Positions 6,102 through 11,484 of a DNA stretch of 11,484 nucleotides are shown piece after piece (positions within the stretch are counted from its first letter, which is position 1; each line of letters opens with the position of its first letter). The notes under the pieces were generated by a model that saw only the letters and a list, made by a program, of their open reading frames with translations, did no database searches and was not told the origin of the DNA. A program made the translations under genes and the position numbers. Source of the DNA: Teretinema sp964641135 (GTDB taxonomy: Bacteria; Spirochaetota; Spirochaetia; Treponematales; Treponemataceae); contig CAZXJV010000086.1 in the NCBI GenBank assembly GCA_964641135.1, positions 1 through 11,484 on the forward strand, read 5' to 3'.

Positions 6102-6137
6102 GCTGATGACAAAGGCTCGATAGCCTTTGTCATCAGC
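6102..6137. repeat. Inverted repeat 4 of the palindrome cluster (16-bp perfect arms, 4-base loop)
   Basis: GCTGATGACAAAGGCT (6102-6117) and AGCCTTTGTCATCAGC (6122-6137) form a perfect 16-pair stem with loop CGAT. It ends three bases before the rsgA stop codon (6143-6141, read on the minus strand), so on that strand it may form the 3' end of the rsgA mRNA. The minus-strand sequence after it, ACAATAATGTC, lacks a U-run, so efficient intrinsic termination is doubtful. Confidence 0.8.
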
Positions 6138-6140
6138 CTG

Positions 6141-7217
6141 TTAGCGGTTAGACCGTGCGATTTTTTTCCAGAACTGTTCCTGTTGCCGTTTATAGCGTTC
6201 AGGGTCGCTGTTATATGCAGCTTCCTTGCGCAGCTTCAGATACTGATTCCACCTGTCCGGACTGACGGCGCCTGTTTCCAGCGCTGTGCGGATTGCACAT
6301 CCCGGTTCAGTACCGTGGGAACAGTCAGAAAAACGGCAGAAACCTTCCAACGCATCAATCTCCGGAAAGGCGGTTTCAATACCGGTTTCGGAATCCCATA
6401 GTCCTATTTCCCGTATTCCGGGGGTATCGATCAAAATATGTCCGGATTGCAGCAGAATCATCTGGCGATGTGTTGTTGTATGGCGTCCTTTGCCGTCGGT
6501 CTGACTGATCCCGGATACCTTCAGGATGGTTTCGCCGGATAGCGCATTTACAAGCGATGATTTTCCTACGCCTGATGAACCCAACAGAACAGATGTTTTT
6601 CCGGACAGGAGTTTTTCATTCAGACTGTCCATTCCCTGGCCTGTAAGTGTACTGATCCCCAGAACATCTGCCCCGGGGCATACACTGATGGCTTCGGTAA
6701 TAAAGTCTTGCGGGTCAGATGCAAGGTCTGCCTTGGTCAGCACCACCAGGGGAACAGCTCCGCTTTCCCATGCCCCGGCGCAATACCTCTCAAGCCGTCT
6801 GGGATTAAAATCCCTGTTCATGGAACTGAGTATCAGTACAAGGTCAATGTTTGCTGCAAGAACCTGTGCTCCTGCTCCCGGTTCAGGGTCAATTCTGGAA
6901 AAGGCGGATACCCGCGGCAGCACCGAATAAATGACCGCAGGTTCATCCGGCCGGCTGGAAACAAGTACAAAGTCGCCGATCACCGGGAATACCGGTCCTC
7001 CGGGAACCTCGCGTCGGTGTCCGGACGGATCCGGAAAGCGGGAACGTTTCAGAATTCCGCGGACGTGGCCTGTGGCGGTGATTAGGTCATAACCGGAACG
7101 GTTTACACGAATAATTCGTGCCGGTTCCAGCTGAAGATTCGGAGCTTTCGCTTCGTCAGGCATCTGCACGGGGGGTATCCCATGTGCTGCATAGCCGTAT
7201 TGGTTCAGCATATTCAT
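6141..7217 (-). CDS. rsgA: Ribosome small-subunit-dependent GTPase A (RsgA/YjeQ)
   Basis: 358 residues, the usual length. RsgA is a cytoplasmic GTPase that binds the 30S subunit late in its assembly and helps mature the decoding centre; GTP hydrolysis is stimulated by the subunit. An OB-fold occupies about residues 30-105. The GTPase domain is circularly permuted as expected, with motif order G4-G5-G1-G2-G3: LTKAD (160-164), GISTLTGQG near 187-195, P-loop GSSGVGKS (213-220), TTTH (247-250), DTPG (264-267). The zinc site follows as C294, C299, H301 and C307 in the CxxxxCxHxxEPxCAI pattern. The start is the ATG at 7217; AGGA lies about 11 bases upstream, and an ATG two codons inside is an alternative. 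The first 25 residues precede the conserved core and look non-conserved. It converges on the GGDEF-EAL gene across the palindrome cluster and is divergent from cotH. Very secure. Confidence 0.96.
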   Translation of the reverse strand: MNMLNQYGYAAHGIPPVQMPDEAKAPNLQLEPARIIRVNRSGYDLITATGHVRGILKRSRFPDPSGHRREVPGGPVFPVIGDFVLVSSRPDEPAVIYSVLPRVSAFSRIDPEPGAGAQVLAANIDLVLILSSMNRDFNPRRLERYCAGAWESGAVPLVVLTKADLASDPQDFITEAISVCPGADVLGISTLTGQGMDSLNEKLLSGKTSVLLGSSGVGKSSLVNALSGETILKVSGISQTDGKGRHTTTHRQMILLQSGHILIDTPGIREIGLWDSETGIETAFPEIDALEGFCRFSDCSHGTEPGCAIRTALETGAVSPDRWNQYLKLRKEAAYNSDPERYKRQQEQFWKKIARSNR

Positions 7218-7252
7218 TGCTGTGAGTCCTGTTATATGTCAAAAAAAGGGTG

Positions 7253-7430
7253 AGCAGGCCGATGTATGGCCACGTGACATCGGGCTTTTGCGCGGGAAGC
7301 AAAAGCGGCTATGGATCTAGAGGGAGATCCTCCGGGTTAGAACAATCATACTGTAACCTCCCGATTTCCGCACCTCGCGGGGATGACATGAGTATGATGC
7401 TGTCAGGCAGTGTCTGTCAACAGGCCTGTT
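7253..7430. other. Structured divergent spacer with six stem-loop candidates; possible RNA or cis-regulatory region
   Basis: The 291-bp gap between rsgA and the CotH gene has no convincing coding sequence; a 71-codon plus-strand frame lacks a ribosome site and family resemblance. It contains close-packed inverted repeats: CCGATGT/ACATCGG (7259-7283), GCTTTTGC/GCAAAAGC (7284-7306), GGATCT/AGATCC (7313-7330), GGTTA/TAACC (7335-7358), CCGC/GCGG (7368-7380) and TGACA/TGTCA further right. CAGGCC at 7255-7260 can also pair with GGCCTG at 7423-7428 to close the whole region. On the minus strand a run of seven T (7247-7241) follows, just before rsgA. It could be an rsgA leader, a small RNA or only a protein-binding region. 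No known RNA family was recognised. Confidence 0.35.
7419..7430. promoter_or_regulatory. Perfect 12-bp palindrome, possible operator upstream of the CotH gene
   Basis: AACAGGCCTGTT is fully self-complementary and sits about 30 bases upstream of the candidate -10 at 7461. A site of this size and position suits a dimeric regulator. It also overlaps one arm of the long-range pairing proposed for this spacer. Which regulator, if any, is unknown. Confidence 0.35.
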
Positions 7431-7436
7431 CCGATC

Positions 7437-7466
7437 TGGTCAATACTGTACATATAAAGTTATAAT
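7437..7466 (+). promoter_or_regulatory. Candidate promoter for the CotH gene
   Basis: A perfect -10 hexamer TATAAT lies at 7461-7466. The best -35 is TGGTCA at 7437-7442 with an 18-base spacer, a weak match, which would fit an activator-dependent promoter. Transcription would begin near 7473, giving a leader of about 36 bases. Confidence 0.45.
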
Positions 7467-7474
7467 AGCGGTAC

Positions 7475-7500
7475 GGCAGGATGATCTTCTGCCAGGGGAG
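7475..7500 (+). promoter_or_regulatory. Leader hairpin abutting a strong ribosome binding site
   Basis: GGCAGGA (7475-7481) and TTCTGCC (7487-7493) form a seven-pair stem (one G-U) with a five-base loop. The ribosome site AGGGGAG (7494-7500) begins at the next base. It is eight bases before ATG 7509, which decides the start over TTG 7506. The hairpin would occupy nearly the whole predicted leader and may stabilise the mRNA or tune initiation. Confidence 0.4.
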
Positions 7501-7508
7501 TTTAATTG

Positions 7509-9008
7509 ATGCATAAACCGGTTCTGACCGTTTTTTTCTTGCTGTGGGGGTGCGCTTTCTCTCTTTTTGCGTCCGGGCGAAACGAACCTCTCAGTGCCGG
7601 CGCGGGTAGTGCTTCCTGGGGAATACCGGAAATACCTTCGTTCCGTAACGCCGCTGAAGCCTTTTTTGATCCCCTGGTTGTCGGCGAGATACGAATTGCC
7701 ATACGAACTGACGAGTGGAATGGCCTTTTAAATGATTTTGACAATAATATGCGCAACGAGGTCTACCGTGAAGCCTCCTGTACAATTACCGGCGGCGGTC
7801 TGGATCGGCCGGTTGAGTTCAGCAGTATAGGCTTGCGGTTACGCGGGAATACAAGCCGCCGCAGACCCGAGGTTGCCCCGCCGTTCGACCTTCATGATCC
7901 TGCAAACGATATTGAACGTGTCCATCTGAAACTGAAATTCAATCATACCTTTTCGGGCCGGGAGGATATTTACGGATCACGATCACCGGAGGTTCCCACA
8001 CAACCTTCCAACAGTCGTCAACGCCTGTTTCCCGAGGTGCGCGGTCTGAACCTCAAATACAACAAGGATGATCCTTCATATATACGTCAAACGTTATCCT
8101 ATGAAATTTACCGGGGCTTCGGTGTGCAAGCACCACGGACCACATACAGCAGGGTATATCTGCGTATCGGCGATGGTCCGGAACGGTATATGGGTCTGTA
8201 TATGGTTTTTGAATTTATTGACAATACTTTTATTCAAAGACGGTTTGGCGGTTTACGCAGTACCTTGTTCAAGAATTTATGGCAGGGATTCGGACCTGCA
8301 GATTTGCTGCGTCAGGATCTGGATGGTTCTCTGGACAGCGGTCCGATTGGCAGGGAACGGGCTGATCCTCCTGACAGGGAAACCTGGGAGCGCTATCGGT
8401 GGAACCCCTACCGGCCATCCTATGATCTGAAAGAGGATCCTGACGGGAAAGCGGTTGATTCCTTGAATGCCCTGATTGCGCTGCTTAATTCACAGCCTGG
8501 CAAGGAAGAACTGGAATCGGTAATTGATGTGCAAGGTTTTTTACGTGCATTGGCAGTTAATGTGATGGTCGGTCAGGCTGATGATTACTGGCGTGGCGGA
8601 AACAACTATTATTTATACAGAAACCCCCGCGATGGCCGCTGGACCTATCTGCCGTATGACCATGACCGGACCTTCGGGATAACTACCTTCGGACCGGATC
8701 CTGCAGTCTCATCTGTGCTGCACTGGGGCGATGATTCCGGCACTCCTGCACGCCCGATGCTGGTGATAAGTATTTTGAATATTCCGGAGTTTAAAGCCGA
8801 TTATATGCGGTATCTCAGGGAGCTTGCTGATTCCGGCATCTACAGCGAAGAACGTTTGATAGCACGTATTCGCGAAATTCATACAGTCATTGGACCGCAT
8901 ACGCGGGGGTATCAGGTAGCTTCGATTGAGCCGTTTAATCCGGATACCGCAGTTTTTAGCCGGTTTATCAGACAACGGCTTGCGGTGTTAAACCGTGAGA
9001 TTAAATAA
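7509..9008 (+). CDS. CotH kinase family protein, exported
   Basis: 499 residues from ATG 7509. The N-terminus is a signal peptide: MHKP, then hydrophobic VLTVFFLLWGCAFSLFA. LLWGC could be a relaxed lipobox with Cys15 lipidated, or cleavage may fall after LFA; lipidation is uncertain because Trp at -2 is atypical. CotH proteins are atypical kinases known from Bacillus spore coat (phosphorylating CotB and CotG) and found in many bacteria outside the cytoplasm. Motifs seen: GLRLRGNTS (about 108-116); SYEIYRGFGVQAPRTTYSRV (197-216); GLYMVFEFID (229-238); LFKNLW (253-258); DDYWRGGNNYYLYR (358-371); and YLPYDHDRTFG (380-390) with D384 and D386 as probable metal-binding or catalytic residues. The protein lies in the periplasm or on the outer surface; its target is unknown. 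MarC-family gene follows after 50 bases on the same strand, probably co-transcribed. Family assignment is confident, kinase activity inferred. Confidence 0.88.
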   Translation: MHKPVLTVFFLLWGCAFSLFASGRNEPLSAGAGSASWGIPEIPSFRNAAEAFFDPLVVGEIRIAIRTDEWNGLLNDFDNNMRNEVYREASCTITGGGLDRPVEFSSIGLRLRGNTSRRRPEVAPPFDLHDPANDIERVHLKLKFNHTFSGREDIYGSRSPEVPTQPSNSRQRLFPEVRGLNLKYNKDDPSYIRQTLSYEIYRGFGVQAPRTTYSRVYLRIGDGPERYMGLYMVFEFIDNTFIQRRFGGLRSTLFKNLWQGFGPADLLRQDLDGSLDSGPIGRERADPPDRETWERYRWNPYRPSYDLKEDPDGKAVDSLNALIALLNSQPGKEELESVIDVQGFLRALAVNVMVGQADDYWRGGNNYYLYRNPRDGRWTYLPYDHDRTFGITTFGPDPAVSSVLHWGDDSGTPARPMLVISILNIPEFKADYMRYLRELADSGIYSEERLIARIREIHTVIGPHTRGYQVASIEPFNPDTAVFSRFIRQRLAVLNREIK

Positions 9009-9058
9009 CAGGTTGCCGCAAGTATTGCCTTGAGGACATGCGGGCATTGGAGTGTGCT

Positions 9059-9652
9059 ATGGAATGGCTTCAGATCTGGTCATCTGCGATTATACTGATC
9101 TTTGTGATCGATCCTTTCGGTAATATTCCCGTGCTGTTGGCGGTTCTAAAAGATCTTCCCAGACGCAGGCAGTTTGTGATCATTCTGCGCGAGATGCTGA
9201 TTGGATTATCTGTCATGCTTGTGTTTCTTTTTTTTGGCCGTTCATTTTTATCTGTATTCCAGCTGGAAACTGCGGCCATACGGATTGCCGGCGGCATCAT
9301 TTTTTTTGTGATAGGATTACGCATGGTTTTCCCGGGAGATTCCGGGTCCATATATTCCTCCAGGGGAGAACCGTTCATAGTCCCCATTGCAATACCGCTG
9401 ATAGCCGGCCCATCTGCCCTTGCAACCCTCATTCTCATGACAGAGGGTCACCCCGGCCAGCGCCTTCCGGTTTTTATGTCTCTGGTGATTGCGTGGGCTG
9501 TCTCCAGCATTATTTTGTTGCTGTCTCCATTGATTTATCGTCTTCTTGGCGAGCGGGGGCTGACTGCGCTGGAACGCCTTATGGGTATGCTTCTTCTTAT
9601 GTTGTCTGTACAGATGATCATTGATGGAATACGGGCTCTGTCACTGTTCTGA
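9059..9652 (+). CDS. MarC/YhgN (UPF0056) family inner-membrane protein
   Basis: 197 residues, the family's usual size. Six hydrophobic segments are visible, at about 5-25, 40-62, 69-90, 108-127, 139-158 and 172-194. The family signature FVIDPFGNIPVLLAVLK (residues 15-31) and the central IPLIAGPSALATLIL (111-125) are both present. The function of MarC proteins is not established; the name comes from proximity to the mar operon, and a drug-efflux role was not confirmed. The start is ATG 9059, since GGAG (9049-9052) lies six bases upstream and the protein then begins MEWLQIW like family members. An earlier in-frame ATG at 9038 has only a badly spaced GAGG two bases before it. It sits 50 bases after the CotH gene and ends six bases before the convergent cyclase gene. 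Confidence 0.9.
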   Translation: MEWLQIWSSAIILIFVIDPFGNIPVLLAVLKDLPRRRQFVIILREMLIGLSVMLVFLFFGRSFLSVFQLETAAIRIAGGIIFFVIGLRMVFPGDSGSIYSSRGEPFIVPIAIPLIAGPSALATLILMTEGHPGQRLPVFMSLVIAWAVSSIILLLSPLIYRLLGERGLTALERLMGMLLLMLSVQMIIDGIRALSLF

Positions 9653-9658
9653 TCAGTG

Positions 9659-11374
9659 TCAGATGGTGATAATTCGGTTTTTCCCTTCATGCTTTGCCTT
9701 GTACAGGGCCATATCAGCACGAAGCAGGAATCCGTCAAAGGAATCACCTTCCCGGCTGCCGGTAATTCCGATGCTGACGCCGGATTTGTATGTAAATTGA
9801 CATCCCTCCGAAAGCGCACCGTTTCTGATGTCGTCAAGCAGTGCCGACGCTACGCGATGGGCGGTATCGGTATCGGCATCGGGCAACAGCACAAGAAATT
9901 CATCACCGCCCATACGACAGGCAAGATCGGTTTTTCTGATATGGTTGCGTAAAACCCGGCCCATGGCAGCAAGTATCAGATCTCCGGCCGGATGCCCCCA
10001 TGTGTCATTGATCTTTTTAAAGTCGTCAAGATCAATTGTAATGACCACTATTCCGGACAGACTGCTTCGCTCCTGTTCAAGCCGTTTGACTGTTTCGTTA
10101 AGATATCTGCGGTTATATAAACCGGTCAAACTGTCCTGGCGGGCAAGTGAAAGATAGTGTTTTTCGCGTGCGGCTATTTCTTCTTTTTCTCTCAGTTCTG
10201 TTTTTAGCAAATCAAGAACCGCAAGGGCAAGCAGCAGTGCATCAAGACCGGTGCCTATCATAAAGAAATATGCTGCAGGGATGGCTGCCTGACGGTAGGC
10301 TGCTGTTGCCCATATAACAGTCCCCATAAACAGAGGGAACCAGGCAAGCAGGTAAAAACGCGCTTCGCGGAATCCCCGGAAATAGACAATCATGATGGAA
10401 CACAGAATCAGAATTGGTATAATTCCTCCGGTTACATAGGCAAGCCTGTTTGTAAAATGGTCCATGCGGAGCACACCGGTTACTATCTGGACGATAAACA
10501 ATGCTATACCGATCCACAAAAGGCCATTCATTACCGGAAGACGCTTGCGTAATCCCAGGAACTGTTGTGCAAAGACGATCATGAAGATGCCCATTCCGCC
10601 CAGTGTAAACCAGACCAGCGGCGAATATACTTCGTATGGAAGGTTGCAAAACCACAGGAAGCCGTGGACGCGAAAGTGGTACAGAATAAGGAAAAATAGA
10701 TAAGCAAGATAGAAACCGAAGATTCGGTGACGTACCAGAAGCCAGGCAAATAATCCGGTAATGAACATGGCGAACAGGATGCCGAAAAAAACACCGAACA
10801 GAACATGTTCAGTCCAGATGCGGTGTACAAGCCGTGCAGTGTCTATAACGGCAAGAGGAACCCACATGATTGTGAAGGTTTGCACCCGTATATACACCGG
10901 TCGGGTTTCATCCAGATTTGCCGGAACAGGAATATCCCACACACGATTCGGCAGTTCAATAGCTGACGGGGGCAGTTTTTTACCAACAACAACCCTGTTC
11001 CATTCATTTCCGGAATCCCCCTCTTTAACAGGGAACCACAGGGATACATGTTCCAGGTTTGAGTTGTTTATTTCGAGATATCTTTGAGTATCTGATGCAC
11101 GAGATGCGGGGACAATAAAAAAACGCAGCCATACTGCTGATTCGGTAATACCCATGTGAATACGCGAGCCGCCGACCGGTTTAAAACTGTCCGCATCTTG
11201 AACCAGCTGATCAAAACGGGTTGCTGTTGTGGGATCTGCATACACGGCCAGGTCCTGGATTGACGGATCGGCGCGAAGAACTGCGGGGTTGCCTGAATAG
11301 GCAAGGTAAAAACAGGCCGTAACAAAAAGGCCCATTAATAAAAACGGCACAGTGCCGAATATGCGTGGCTTCAT
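9659..11374 (-). CDS. 7TMR-DISM receptor with GGDEF diguanylate cyclase domain
   Basis: 571 residues from ATG 11374. This start gives MKPR plus a hydrophobic FGTVPFLLMGLFVTACFYLA signal; an upstream in-frame GTG (11479) would add 35 unlikely residues. Domains: extracytoplasmic 7TMR-DISMED2-like beta domain (about 35-176; ESAVWLRFFI, RYLEINNSNLEHVSLWFP, RPVYIRVQT), a seven-helix 7TMR-DISM membrane region (about 190-390), a short coiled linker, and GGDEF at about 409-571. The catalytic parts are intact: DSLTGLYNRR (414-423), IDLDDFKKIND and GGDEF (489-493). An inhibitory-site RKTD (480-483) lies at the canonical five-residue spacing before GGDEF. It should convert two GTP to c-di-GMP in response to an external, perhaps carbohydrate-like ligand, with product inhibition. 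No clear ribosome site precedes the ATG. Convergent with the MarC gene. Secure. Confidence 0.94.
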   Translation of the reverse strand: MKPRIFGTVPFLLMGLFVTACFYLAYSGNPAVLRADPSIQDLAVYADPTTATRFDQLVQDADSFKPVGGSRIHMGITESAVWLRFFIVPASRASDTQRYLEINNSNLEHVSLWFPVKEGDSGNEWNRVVVGKKLPPSAIELPNRVWDIPVPANLDETRPVYIRVQTFTIMWVPLAVIDTARLVHRIWTEHVLFGVFFGILFAMFITGLFAWLLVRHRIFGFYLAYLFFLILYHFRVHGFLWFCNLPYEVYSPLVWFTLGGMGIFMIVFAQQFLGLRKRLPVMNGLLWIGIALFIVQIVTGVLRMDHFTNRLAYVTGGIIPILILCSIMIVYFRGFREARFYLLAWFPLFMGTVIWATAAYRQAAIPAAYFFMIGTGLDALLLALAVLDLLKTELREKEEIAAREKHYLSLARQDSLTGLYNRRYLNETVKRLEQERSSLSGIVVITIDLDDFKKINDTWGHPAGDLILAAMGRVLRNHIRKTDLACRMGGDEFLVLLPDADTDTAHRVASALLDDIRNGALSEGCQFTYKSGVSIGITGSREGDSFDGFLLRADMALYKAKHEGKNRIITI

Positions 11375-11398
11375 TGTGTGAACAGTGTACCACAACCC

Positions 11399-11427
11399 GT
11401 TATAAACAGCAATTTTTTCCCTGTCAT
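11399..11427 (-). promoter_or_regulatory. Candidate promoter for the 7TMR-DISM cyclase gene
   Basis: On the minus strand, ATGACA (11427-11422) and TATAAC (11404-11399) are 17 bases apart, each a 5/6 match to consensus. Transcription would start near 11392, leaving a leader of about 18 bases. A second, overlapping candidate is TTGCTG (11412-11407) with extended TGGTACACT (to 11384), also at 17-base spacing; it would make the mRNA almost leaderless. Confidence 0.48.
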
Positions 11428-11484
11428 ATCCATACTGCACATACCGGCAGACCTTGCTGAACAGGGTACGGGGGTACACTTTTA

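Noticed and set aside
7250..7465. Plus-strand 71-codon frame in the rsgA-CotH spacer
   Set aside because: No ribosome site, Ser/Gly-rich irregular composition, and it spans the stem-loop region and runs into the CotH promoter.
9642..9658. CACTG/CAGTG inverted repeat between the convergent MarC and cyclase genes
   Set aside because: Only five base pairs with no T-tract; too weak to call a terminator.
1..11484. tRNA, rRNA, CRISPR, transposase, toxin-antitoxin or defence genes
   Set aside because: Looked for on both strands; no T-loop or rRNA motif, regularly spaced repeats, or recognisable protein of these kinds was seen.

Overview
The window looks like ordinary chromosomal DNA, about half G+C by eye, from a free-living, motile Gram-negative bacterium. 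A spirochaete (Spirochaetales-like) is my best guess. That rests on the gene mix only: a 7TMR-DISM diguanylate cyclase, a chemoreceptor with no periplasmic domain, an exported CotH-type kinase with a loose lipobox, and a YeiW-type cysteine cluster protein. No rRNA, tRNA, CRISPR array, transposase or phage gene was seen, so the taxon is an inference.

Layout, left to right. (1) 1-300, minus: the N-terminal 100 codons of a NadR-like nucleotidylyltransferase, cut by the window edge. (2) 364-1660, plus: a GNAT acetyltransferase followed by a TatD-type metal-dependent hydrolase. (3) 1679-3947, minus, read right to left: a YeiW/YkgJ-like cysteine cluster protein, a six-TM methyl-accepting chemotaxis protein with its own promoter, and an uncharacterised 119-residue helical protein whose start overlaps the receptor's stop. 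(4) 3974-5943, plus: a membrane GGDEF-EAL protein split into two frames by an exact 20-bp tandem duplication. Removing one copy restores a continuous 649-codon frame. (5) 5944-6140: a convergent spacer nearly filled by four consecutive long inverted repeats. (6) 6141-7217, minus: the ribosome-assembly GTPase RsgA. (7) 7218-7508: a 291-bp divergent spacer rich in short stem-loops, with the promoter of the next gene at its right end. (8) 7509-9652, plus: a secreted CotH-family protein and a MarC/YhgN-family membrane protein. (9) 9659-11374, minus: a 7TMR-DISM receptor fused to an apparently active GGDEF domain.

How the parts fit: three of the larger genes belong to signalling. The right-hand gene should make c-di-GMP: GGDEF is intact and the RxxD inhibitory site is present. 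The split gene should degrade it: its EAL motifs are intact and its cyclase domain is degenerate. The chemoreceptor feeds the motility pathway. The remaining genes are housekeeping or envelope functions and do not obviously form a dedicated pathway.

The strongest unusual observation is the reversible-looking 20-bp duplication that switches off the c-di-GMP phosphodiesterase frame. Next are the palindrome cluster at 5947-6137 and the structured spacer at 7253-7430. I did not see a convincing new multi-gene system such as a defence island, biosynthetic cluster or mobile element.
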